DNA of 64,000 nucleotides. Origin: Opitutaceae bacterium (GTDB lineage: Bacteria; Verrucomicrobiota; Verrucomicrobiia; Opitutales; Opitutaceae). This document shows positions 55,995-64,000 of the stretch, one piece after another (positions within the stretch are counted from its first letter, which is position 1; every line of letters starts with the position of its first letter). Under the pieces are notes generated by a model. That model was not told the DNA's origin. It saw only the letters and a program-made list of their open reading frames with translations, and made no database searches. The DNA lies in contig JAIXWF010000019.1 in the NCBI GenBank assembly GCA_027482185.1, positions 1-64,000 on the forward strand. Reading direction: 5' to 3'. A program made the position numbers and the translations under genes.

Positions 55995-58694
55995 TCAGGC
56001 CAGCACCCGGCGCAGCTTGTCGAGCAGGCCCGCGAGTTCGAAGGGTTTGCCCACAAAGCCCGCCACGCCGAGATCCGCCACGCGCTGCATCGTGTCGGCC
56101 TCGCTGTAGCCGCTCATCACCACGGCCGGCAGCGTCGAACCGCCCGCGCGCAGACGGCGCAGCGTTTCCTCCCCGCTCAGTCCCGGCATCGTGAGATCGA
56201 GCAGCAGCGCCGCGAACCGCTGCGGGTGCGCGGCCAGGATTTCCAGCGCCTCGTCGCCCGAAGCCGCCGCCGTCACGCCGAGGCCGCTCCGCCGCAACGC
56301 CCGGTCGAGCACGGTGCGCACGGAGACTTCGTCGTCGACCACGAGGATTTCCCCGCGCAACTCGGCGGCGGGCGCCGTCTCGCGCCCGTCGGTCGCGACC
56401 GGTTCGCCGCGCGCCCGCAGGAAGAGCCGGAAAACCGAACCGCGCCCCGGCTGCGATTCGACAAAGAGCACACCTTCGTGCCGCTGCACGATGCCGAGCA
56501 CGGCCGCGAGCCCGAGCCCGCGGCCGGTGAACTTCGTGGTGAAGAAGGGCTCGAAAATCCGCGCCAAGGTGCCGGCATCCATGCCGCAGCCCGTGTCCCC
56601 GACCTCGAAGCCCGCGTACTCCCCGGGGGGCTGGTCGCGCCCGATCAGCGCGGTGCGGAGGCGCGCGGCGTCCAAGGATTCGGCATACGTCCGCACCCGG
56701 ACGGCGCCGGGGCCGGTGCCGACCGCTTCGGCGCCGTTGATCACGAGATTCATCACCACCTGCTGCAGCTGGCCCGCATCGCCCAGGACCGCGGGGAGCC
56801 CGGGCGCAAGGTCGAGCTCGAGGCGGGCATTCTTCGGGATCGAGACCCGGAGCAGCACCGTCGTGCCGTGCACGAGCTCCGACAGGTCGAGGCCGCGCAA
56901 CCGGAGCTCGTTCCGGCCCGCGTAGGCGAGCATCTGCCGGCAAAGGTCCGAGGCCCGCCGCGCCGCCTGCTCGATCTGGTCCAGATGCGGGCCGGCCGGG
57001 GCGCTGTCCGGAAGTTGAAGGCGCGCGAGCGTCGCGTTGCCCAGCATCGCCGTGAGCAGGTTGTTGAAATCATGGGCGATCCCGCCGGCCAGCACGCCCA
57101 GACTCTCGAGTTTCTGCGTTTCCAGCAGTTGGCGCTCGAATGCGATCTTCTCCTGCGCGGCCTGCTTCAGCGGCGTGACGTCGATCGCGAGGCCCTCGAT
57201 GAACCGGAGGGCGCCGTTGTCCGCAAAGATCGGCCGGCCCCGCACGAGCAACCAGCGCTCCGCGCCGCGCCGGTCCCGGATCCGGTACTCGGTTTCGAAC
57301 GGCTCCCGGCGGGAGATCGCGGCGGCGATCGCCTGCGCCAACCCGCCCGCGGTTCCCGGCTCGGCCAATTCCCCGAGTTGCACGCGGCCGGCGGTGAAGT
57401 CCTGCGGCGCATACCCCGTCAGCGGTTCCATGCCGTCGCTCACGAACAGCGCCGTCAACCGCTCGTCCCCGGCGCACCGAAACGCCGCGCCGGGCAGTTG
57501 GCTCACGATCGTGCTGAGCCGCCGCTCCGTCTCGCGACGGTCCGCCAGCTCGAGCTCGAGGGCCCGCTGGGTATCGCGCAGCTCCGCGGTCCGCTCCGCC
57601 ACCAGCCGGGTCACCACGGACTCGCGCCGGAGGGCGCCGAACACGACGTTGCCGGCGAGGCCGGTGAGGAGCACGCCGACCGCGAGCGTGAGCCAGCTCT
57701 TCACGTACCCCTGCGGCGGCCGCCAAGAGATGTGGGGCCGGAACCAGAGTTCCCAGGTCCGGCCGCCTTGGTCGACGCTCACGAGCAGATGCAGGCCCGC
57801 CTTGAAATCCGACGTGGTCGGCGCCGCCGTCGCCTCGGACACCGCGCCGGTGCGCGACGAGTAGTGGAGGAATGCCCGCTCGGGCGGGGCCGAGCGGTCG
57901 ATGAACAGCACGTCGAGCCGCCGGTCGCCGTGCGGTTCGAGGAACGACTCCAGCATGGGGGCGAGTTCGAAAACCCCGAGCAGGAAACCGCGGAGCCGTT
58001 CGCGGCGCGCCTCCGGCAATTCCGCCGGCAGGGGCAGCGTGTAGACCGGCAGCTGCATGATGTAACCCCATTCGGTCCGCCCGCTCTTCGTCAGCAACGG
58101 CAACCGCCCGGACGCCGCCAGCCGGCCGCTGCCGGCGATCTCGTCCATGATCGGCCAGGTGATGCCGCCCCGCAGGTCGAAGCCCAGCGCCGGTTCGTTG
58201 CCCTCCATCGGATCAATGTAGAGGACCGGGAAATACTCCGACCGCGCCACGGCCCGCCGCAGCGTGGTCTCGTTGAGGCGGTCCCGGAATTCGAAATCCG
58301 GAAATCCTTCCCGCCGGACCGCGGCCTCCACCTCCGCCCTCCGCTCCGCGGGCACGCGCGGGATCCACTCGAGGGCCCGGATGCCGGCGTGGCGGGACGT
58401 CAGGTCGCGGCTCGCCCCCGAAAACTCGGCGCGCGAAACATCCGACGAATAATGGAAAAGGGAACGCAGGGCATGGAGCGTATCGGCGTGGCGCTGCAGG
58501 CCGGCGGTGAACAGCTGCGCCGTCCGCCGCGCCTGCTCCTCGAAGTCCGCCCGGGCCAGGTTGTCCTCGGCGTTCCGGACCACGAAGAAGCCCGCCAAGC
58601 TCGCCGCAAGGCCGAACCCCACCAGCCCGGCGCCCAGCCAGGTCCGGCGTCGCGCCGGCAGGGCAAAGGGATTCGGGGTCAACGGGCCGGCCAT
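55995..58694 (-). CDS. CHASE-type/PAS hybrid sensor histidine kinase with receiver domain
   Basis: 899 aa; GGIAHDFNNLLTAMLGNA H-box, DTGCGMDAGTLARIFEPFFTTK, ILVVDDEVSVRTVL receiver. Confidence 0.9.
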   Translation of the reverse strand: MAGPLTPNPFALPARRRTWLGAGLVGFGLAASLAGFFVVRNAEDNLARADFEEQARRTAQLFTAGLQRHADTLHALRSLFHYSSDVSRAEFSGASRDLTSRHAGIRALEWIPRVPAERRAEVEAAVRREGFPDFEFRDRLNETTLRRAVARSEYFPVLYIDPMEGNEPALGFDLRGGITWPIMDEIAGSGRLAASGRLPLLTKSGRTEWGYIMQLPVYTLPLPAELPEARRERLRGFLLGVFELAPMLESFLEPHGDRRLDVLFIDRSAPPERAFLHYSSRTGAVSEATAAPTTSDFKAGLHLLVSVDQGGRTWELWFRPHISWRPPQGYVKSWLTLAVGVLLTGLAGNVVFGALRRESVVTRLVAERTAELRDTQRALELELADRRETERRLSTIVSQLPGAAFRCAGDERLTALFVSDGMEPLTGYAPQDFTAGRVQLGELAEPGTAGGLAQAIAAAISRREPFETEYRIRDRRGAERWLLVRGRPIFADNGALRFIEGLAIDVTPLKQAAQEKIAFERQLLETQKLESLGVLAGGIAHDFNNLLTAMLGNATLARLQLPDSAPAGPHLDQIEQAARRASDLCRQMLAYAGRNELRLRGLDLSELVHGTTVLLRVSIPKNARLELDLAPGLPAVLGDAGQLQQVVMNLVINGAEAVGTGPGAVRVRTYAESLDAARLRTALIGRDQPPGEYAGFEVGDTGCGMDAGTLARIFEPFFTTKFTGRGLGLAAVLGIVQRHEGVLFVESQPGRGSVFRLFLRARGEPVATDGRETAPAAELRGEILVVDDEVSVRTVLDRALRRSGLGVTAAASGDEALEILAAHPQRFAALLLDLTMPGLSGEETLRRLRAGGSTLPAVVMSGYSEADTMQRVADLGVAGFVGKPFELAGLLDKLRRVLA

Positions 58695-58773
58695 ACGGTG
58701 CAGCGGGGGCACGACGCAGCCCAAGCGGGAAGGGTTTCGGCGAAACGGCGCACCGGCCGGGGACCGCGCGGCG

Positions 58774-61398
58774 TCATGCGAGCAGCTCCCGCAGTTTCCG
58801 GCCGAGTGTGTGCCGGGTGAAGGGTTTCGCCAGAAACGCCAGCCGGCCCTCCGGGGCGGCCAGCCGGCCGAGCACATCGCCTTCGTTGTAGCCGCTCACG
58901 AGGAGCACTCTCAGGTCGGGCCGGATCCGCCGCAACTCCGCCAGCGTCTGCTCCCCGTTCATCCCCGGCATCAGCAGGTCGAGGGCGACGAACGTCACCG
59001 CCGCCGTATCCGCCCGGAGCAACGCGATGCCCGTCGGCCCGTCCGCCGCCGCCAGCGGCTCGAAACCGTGGCTGCGCAACATTTCGCCCAGCACGTGGCG
59101 CACCGGATCCTCGTCGTCGATCACGAGCACCTTCCCTTCGCCCAGCCACCGGTCCGCCTCGCGGCTCGGCGCCGGCGCGGACGCGAGGACCGGCAGCGGC
59201 GGCAGCAGCAGGCGGAAAACCGACCCCGCGCCCGGCGCACTCGAGACCCGCAGCGCCCCGTGGTGCCCCCGCACGATGCCGAGCACGGCCGCGAGACCGA
59301 GCCCGCGGCCCGCGAACTTCGTCGTGAAAAACGGATCGAAGATCCGCGCGAGCACCTCCGGCGCCATGCCGCAGCCGGTGTCGCGCACCTCGAGGTAGAC
59401 ATACTCGCCGGCGGGCAGGCCGGCCCCCGCGGCCGCCGCGGCCAACCACTCCGCATCCGCGCGCATCACGCCCGTGGCCAGCGTGATTTCCCCGCCTTTT
59501 TCGCCGACGGCGTCGGCGGCGTTGAGCACAAGGTTCATGACGATCTGCCGCAACTGCGTCGCGTCCGCCGAGACCGCGGGCAAGCCGCGGGCGAGTTCGA
59601 GTTTCAGATTCGCCTGGTGGACCGCCGAGACCTTGAGCAGGGGCAGTAGATCCTCGGCCAACGCCGTCAGATCCGTAGGCTCGATCACGAACCGCCCCTT
59701 CCCCGCATAGGCGAGCATCTGCCGGCACAGCTCGGCCGCCCGCAGCGCCGCGGCTTCGATTGCCTGCAGCGACGGTGCCGCGCCGCTCCCGGCCGGCAGC
59801 GCGATCCGCGCAAGGTCCGCGTTGCCGACGATGCTGCTGAGGAGATTGTTGAAATCGTGCGCGATGCCGCCGGCCAGCAGCCCGAGGCTTTCCAGTTTTT
59901 GGCCTTCGAGCAGCTTGCGCTCCAGGCCGAGCCGCGCCGCCTCCGCCTGCTTCTGGGCCGAAATGTCGATCGCGAGGCCCTCGAAGAACCGCAGGCTGCC
60001 GTCCTCCGCATACGCCCCCCGGCCGCGGGAAAGGACCCACTTCTCGCGGCCTTCGCGGGTGCGCAGGCGGTACTCGACCTCGACCGCACCCCGTTCCTGC
60101 AGCGCCACGCGCGTCGCTTCGCGGACCCGGCCGAGATCGTCCGGATGCACCAGATCGCGGAAATGCACCGCCCCGCCCGTGAACTCCTCCGGCGTCCAGC
60201 CGGTGAGCGGCTGCGCCCCGTCGCTCACAAACAGCACGGTCAGCTCGTCGTCGTAGGTGCAGCGGTAGGCCATGCCCGGCAACGCCTGCAACAGGGCGGA
60301 GAAATGCCGGCGGCTTTCGTTGAGCTCCGCCGTGCGCTGCTCGACTTCCACGCGGATCAGGTCGGCGCGCCGCCCGAGGGAATGCACGTAGGCCGCCAAC
60401 ACCACCGCGAGCAGGAGGAAACTCGCCGACCGCAGGTACGGCATCGAGGTGCGGTGCGCGGCCAGCCACGCCGCGCGCGGCCGCACGAGCATGCGCCAGT
60501 CGCGCCCGCCGAAGGCGAGCGGATACTCCCGGTGCAGCCCGCGCCGGAATTCCGCCTCGTTCAGGTCCTCCCCGCTCCCGGCGCCGGCGCGCGCGTGGAG
60601 CCGCCGCCGCGCCGGATCCGTCTCCGACGCGTCCAGAAACAGCAGGTCGAACGCATCGGTCGGCTGCCGGCTGTAGATGGTTTCGAGCAGGTCCGGCACC
60701 CGGAAGACGCCCTGCACATAGCCCGCGAATGTTTCCCGGTCGTCCGCGCCGGTCCGGAACACCGGCACGATCATCACGAGCCCGAATTGCGCACGGTCTT
60801 CCTGCACGAGCTTGATTTGAGACGTCACCGTCAGCTCACGCCGCTCCCGCGCCCGCCGCAGGAACGCCTGGGTCGGCCCCGCCGCCAGATCGTAGCCCCA
60901 GGCGGCCTCGTTGCCGCGCCTCGGCTCCACGAGTTGAATCGGAAGGTGCTCGGGCCGCGGCGCCGCGGGCCGGCGGCGGCCCGCTTCATAGAGTTCGAAA
61001 ATCTCGAACCGCCGGCCGTCCGGCGCGGCCGGCTGCGCCGCTTCGAACGCCGCCCGTTCCGGACCGGCGATCCGCGGCACCCATTCGAGCGCCTGCGCCC
61101 CCGCCACCTTGCCGGCCATGCGGGCGGTCGCCCGCGCGAATTCCGCGGCCGTCACGTCGTCCGACGCCTCGAACATCGCGCCCAGACCGTGGACCAGATC
61201 CTCGAAGCGGCCGAGAATCTCGCGCGCCAAACCGTGCCGCAGGTTGGCGCGGTGCCCGAACTCGGTCTCCGCCCGCGCCTGTTCCGCGGCGCGGCCCGAG
61301 AAGAAGGACACCGTCGCGGCCGCCGCCCCCAACCACAGCAGAACCCAGACGAGCGTCCGGTAATGCAGGGTGCGCTTGGGTCGGAAGGATGCGGCCAT
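58774..61398 (-). CDS. CHASE-type/PAS hybrid sensor histidine kinase with receiver domain (paralogue)
   Basis: 874 aa; GGIAHDFNNLLSSIVGNADLAR, RDTGCGMAPEVLARIFDPFFTTK, VLVIDDEDPVRHVLGEML. Confidence 0.9.
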   Translation of the reverse strand: MAASFRPKRTLHYRTLVWVLLWLGAAAATVSFFSGRAAEQARAETEFGHRANLRHGLAREILGRFEDLVHGLGAMFEASDDVTAAEFARATARMAGKVAGAQALEWVPRIAGPERAAFEAAQPAAPDGRRFEIFELYEAGRRRPAAPRPEHLPIQLVEPRRGNEAAWGYDLAAGPTQAFLRRARERRELTVTSQIKLVQEDRAQFGLVMIVPVFRTGADDRETFAGYVQGVFRVPDLLETIYSRQPTDAFDLLFLDASETDPARRRLHARAGAGSGEDLNEAEFRRGLHREYPLAFGGRDWRMLVRPRAAWLAAHRTSMPYLRSASFLLLAVVLAAYVHSLGRRADLIRVEVEQRTAELNESRRHFSALLQALPGMAYRCTYDDELTVLFVSDGAQPLTGWTPEEFTGGAVHFRDLVHPDDLGRVREATRVALQERGAVEVEYRLRTREGREKWVLSRGRGAYAEDGSLRFFEGLAIDISAQKQAEAARLGLERKLLEGQKLESLGLLAGGIAHDFNNLLSSIVGNADLARIALPAGSGAAPSLQAIEAAALRAAELCRQMLAYAGKGRFVIEPTDLTALAEDLLPLLKVSAVHQANLKLELARGLPAVSADATQLRQIVMNLVLNAADAVGEKGGEITLATGVMRADAEWLAAAAAGAGLPAGEYVYLEVRDTGCGMAPEVLARIFDPFFTTKFAGRGLGLAAVLGIVRGHHGALRVSSAPGAGSVFRLLLPPLPVLASAPAPSREADRWLGEGKVLVIDDEDPVRHVLGEMLRSHGFEPLAAADGPTGIALLRADTAAVTFVALDLLMPGMNGEQTLAELRRIRPDLRVLLVSGYNEGDVLGRLAAPEGRLAFLAKPFTRHTLGRKLRELLA

Positions 61399-61574
61399 GT
61401 TCGCGGCCCGCAGCGTGGGCCCGCGGTTCCGCGGCGCAACCGCGAACACGCCCCGAAACCCGCCGCACGGATCCGGGCTGTGCAGCTTTTGGGAATTTCT
61501 TGGTGCGCGCCGGAGCCGGCCCGAGTTTTCCGTTGCCGCCGCCCCGCGCCTCCCGTTTTTCCCCGGCACCCCGC

Positions 61575-63911
61575 ATGCCCACCGCCCTGCCCTTCCCCGC
61601 CCTCGCCGCCGTCTCCGTCCCGCCCTCCCCCGCCCCCGGCGAACTCACCGCCGCCCGCGAGCTCGCCCGCCTCGCCGGCGCCCCCCTCGATCCCGCCGGC
61701 ACCGCCCCGCGCGCCGTCGTTGTCTGCCAGGCCGGCCGCGCCGGCCCCGGCCTCCGCCTGCCCGCCGCCGCACGCGGCGCCGACGCCTGGATGTGGCTCC
61801 GGATCGCGGACGATGGCACCGGCGAGATCGTCGCGACCCACGGCTCCTTCCTCTGGGCGGCCGTCCGTCTGCTGGCCCGCGGCATCGGCGACTTCACCCG
61901 CGAGAAACTCGCCGCGGGCATTTTCCTGCCCGCCTCGTTCGGTTGGCATCGGCCGCATTGGGACGCCTGCTACACGCAGTACTGGCGCAGCGCGCGCGGC
62001 TTCGATCCGGAACAGTATGTCGCCACGCTGGCCGAGGCCGGTTTCACCCACTGTGAGGTCAACGGTCTCCAGGCCCACATGCCCCACGAGGACCTCGTCG
62101 CGCACGAGTACTACTCGCAGTTCTACAGCTACCAGCCCGGCCTCAATCACTTCGTCGACACGCCGCTGACGCGCGGAATCTGGCCGGCGATGTACCTCGA
62201 CGCCAACCTCAACCACCTGCGCAAACTCGCCGACCTCGGCCGGCGCTACGGCCTGAAGCCCGGCGTGTGCATGTTCGAGCCGCGCACCCTGCCCGAGCGG
62301 TTCTTCCAGAAATTCCCGACCCTTCGCGGCGCGCGCGTCGACCACCCGTTCCGCTCCCGCCTCCCGCGTTACACGATGGCGCAGGACCACCCGATTGTGC
62401 AGCGCCACTTCCGCGACGCCCTCCAGGCCCTGATCCGCGCCGTGCCGGACCTCGGCTACATGTCGCTCTGGACCAACGACAGCGGCGCCGGCTTCGAGCA
62501 CTCCGCTTCCCTCTACGTCGGCCGCAACGGCGGGCCGTTCATGATTCGCGAATGGCGCAGCCATGAACGCGTCGCCGAGGCCTCCGGCAAGAGCATCGTC
62601 CGCTTCCTGCGCAATCTCCAGGCCGGCGCCGCCGAGCTCAACCCGGACTTCGATGTCTTCCTCCGCCTCGAACCCTTCAAGATGGAGCACGAGCACATCA
62701 AGGCCGGCCTCGGCGGCCATGTCTCCTACGAGGCCCCCTCGCTGCTCGTCCGCGGCTACTCCCTGCCGTATCCGCATCCCCGTTACCCGGAAAACTTCGG
62801 CGTCGCCGGCAGTATTTTCCACGACTGGATGGACGCCGCCGAAAAGACCGCCCTCGCCGAGGATCGCGCCCGCGGCATCGAGCCCGTCCTCCACTACTCC
62901 GCCTCCGGCGTCTGGAACCACGAGCCGCTCATCGGCCTGCCTTTCCCGCGCCTCGTGCACGCAAAACTCAAGTCCGCCGCCGCCACCGGCATCGCGCGGA
63001 TGAGCGCCCTCGGCGGCCTCGCCCACACGACCCGCACGCCCTATTGGCCCAACGTCGTCGCTTTGCAGGCCGCGCAATTCACGCCCGACCGGCCGATCGA
63101 CGCCGTCCTCGCCGAGTACGCCACCCAACTGGTCGGCCCGGAACTCGCCCCCGCCCTCGACCGAGCCTGGCGCGATTTCGAGACCGCCCTCGGCTGGCAG
63201 CCCCTCGTCCCGCTGTTCTGCGTCTTCGGCTTCTGCTGGCAGCGCACGTGGGACCGCCCCTTCGTGCCGGACATCGAGGCCATCCCGCAGGCCGACCGCG
63301 ACTACTACGAGCGCCACGGCTGCTTCCAGTTCAACAACCCCGGGGTCAACGATCTCGGCAAAGACGTGCTCTTCGACCTCATCACCCGCGAAAGCGGCGC
63401 GAAGATGGCCGCCGACATGGACCGCGAGGTCATCGCCCGAGTGCGCACCGTCCTCGCCGATCTCGAAATCGTCCTCGCCACCCTCGCCGCGCCGGAAGCC
63501 CGCGCCGTCTTCACCGACTTGCGCGACCGCGTCCGCGCCTACCTCCACTGGGTCACCGCCCTCCGCGGCGTCTGCGCCTGGTGCGAGCACGTCTACGGCT
63601 ACCTCGCCGCCACCGACGAAAAAACCAAGGCCGCCTGCGTCGAGAAACTCCAGGCCGCCATCGATCTCGACCTCGCCAACACCCGCGGCCTGCTCGAACT
63701 GTCGACGACCGCGTCGACCGAGTTCATGGCCGTCTCCGGCGTCGCCGAAAGCACGTTCTTCTACGGCGAGAACTTCGCCGACCACCTCCGCACCCGCATC
63801 CGGCTCACCGAGCAGTACCGCCACCACGCGCCGCGCATCGACAAGGAAATCTGGTGGCGTGCCGCCCCCGGCACGGTCTGGCCCGAGGGCTGGAGCACGG
63901 CGACGACCTGA
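61575..63911 (+). CDS. Large glycosidase-like protein (GH67/GH20 N-terminal-like layout), family uncertain
   Basis: 778 aa; GADAWMWLRIADDGTGEIVATHGSFLWAAVRLLARGIGDF N-terminal block followed by a putative TIM-barrel region (YMSLWTNDSGAGFEH). Confidence 0.55.
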   Translation: MPTALPFPALAAVSVPPSPAPGELTAARELARLAGAPLDPAGTAPRAVVVCQAGRAGPGLRLPAAARGADAWMWLRIADDGTGEIVATHGSFLWAAVRLLARGIGDFTREKLAAGIFLPASFGWHRPHWDACYTQYWRSARGFDPEQYVATLAEAGFTHCEVNGLQAHMPHEDLVAHEYYSQFYSYQPGLNHFVDTPLTRGIWPAMYLDANLNHLRKLADLGRRYGLKPGVCMFEPRTLPERFFQKFPTLRGARVDHPFRSRLPRYTMAQDHPIVQRHFRDALQALIRAVPDLGYMSLWTNDSGAGFEHSASLYVGRNGGPFMIREWRSHERVAEASGKSIVRFLRNLQAGAAELNPDFDVFLRLEPFKMEHEHIKAGLGGHVSYEAPSLLVRGYSLPYPHPRYPENFGVAGSIFHDWMDAAEKTALAEDRARGIEPVLHYSASGVWNHEPLIGLPFPRLVHAKLKSAAATGIARMSALGGLAHTTRTPYWPNVVALQAAQFTPDRPIDAVLAEYATQLVGPELAPALDRAWRDFETALGWQPLVPLFCVFGFCWQRTWDRPFVPDIEAIPQADRDYYERHGCFQFNNPGVNDLGKDVLFDLITRESGAKMAADMDREVIARVRTVLADLEIVLATLAAPEARAVFTDLRDRVRAYLHWVTALRGVCAWCEHVYGYLAATDEKTKAACVEKLQAAIDLDLANTRGLLELSTTASTEFMAVSGVAESTFFYGENFADHLRTRIRLTEQYRHHAPRIDKEIWWRAAPGTVWPEGWSTATT

Positions 63912-63929
63912 ATCGGCCGCGCCCTGCGC

Positions 63930-64000
63930 TCAACGTCCGCGGACGCGCCGCCGGTACTCCGACGGCGTCGTCCCCACGACCTGCTTGAAGGCCTTGGAAA
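63930..64000 (-). CDS. AraC-family regulator, C-terminal end (truncated by window)
   Basis: Minus-strand translation ...KAFKQVVGTTPSEYRRRVRGR-stop matches the AraC HTH C-terminal signature. Confidence 0.8.
   Translation of the reverse strand, partial: SKAFKQVVGTTPSEYRRRVRGR

Noticed and set aside
54564-58820. 1418-aa plus-strand ORF
   Set aside because: Antisense to MFS and histidine kinase genes with clear domains; Arg/Gln/Pro-rich composition.

Overview
G+C-rich, Verrucomicrobia/Opitutaceae-like chromosomal window (lineage inferred from PVC-type heme proteins, DUF1592/DUF1552-like genes and TonB receptor style). It opens with the 5' part of a 16S rRNA gene (minus strand). From about 1.6 to 48 kb there is a large accessory catabolic locus: 4 TonB-dependent receptors, 2 PVC-type cytochrome/dehydrogenase-like proteins, 2 neutral-ceramidase-like proteins, 2 sulfatases, 4 amidohydrolases in two duplicated pairs, 2 Tat-signal DegT/StrS-type PLP enzymes, an exported three-domain RidA protein, a divergent NagA/NagB/DapA-like/epimerase operon, an M20 peptidase, a Gfo/Idh/MocA oxidoreductase and one TetR-family regulator. 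The main discovery is a 16-bp palindrome, GTAACY-N4-RGTTAC, in the intergenic regions heading most transcription units between 8.9 and 43.4 kb (7 strong plus 2 degenerate copies). One perfect copy lies in front of the M20-TetR operon. This suggests a previously undescribed TetR-controlled, autoregulated regulon for a partly periplasmic amino-sugar or amidated-substrate pathway. A second pattern is a dispersed intergenic repeat (AGTTGAGAGCTGAG-like, often inverted), mostly at convergent gene ends. The last 16 kb carries more ordinary genes: ArsR-methyltransferase, LysE, GreA-like, RsmB, retropepsin-like protease, MFS, two tandem hybrid histidine kinases, a large glycosidase-like protein and the end of an AraC regulator. 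All calls come from reading sequence and translated ORFs; no database search was run.
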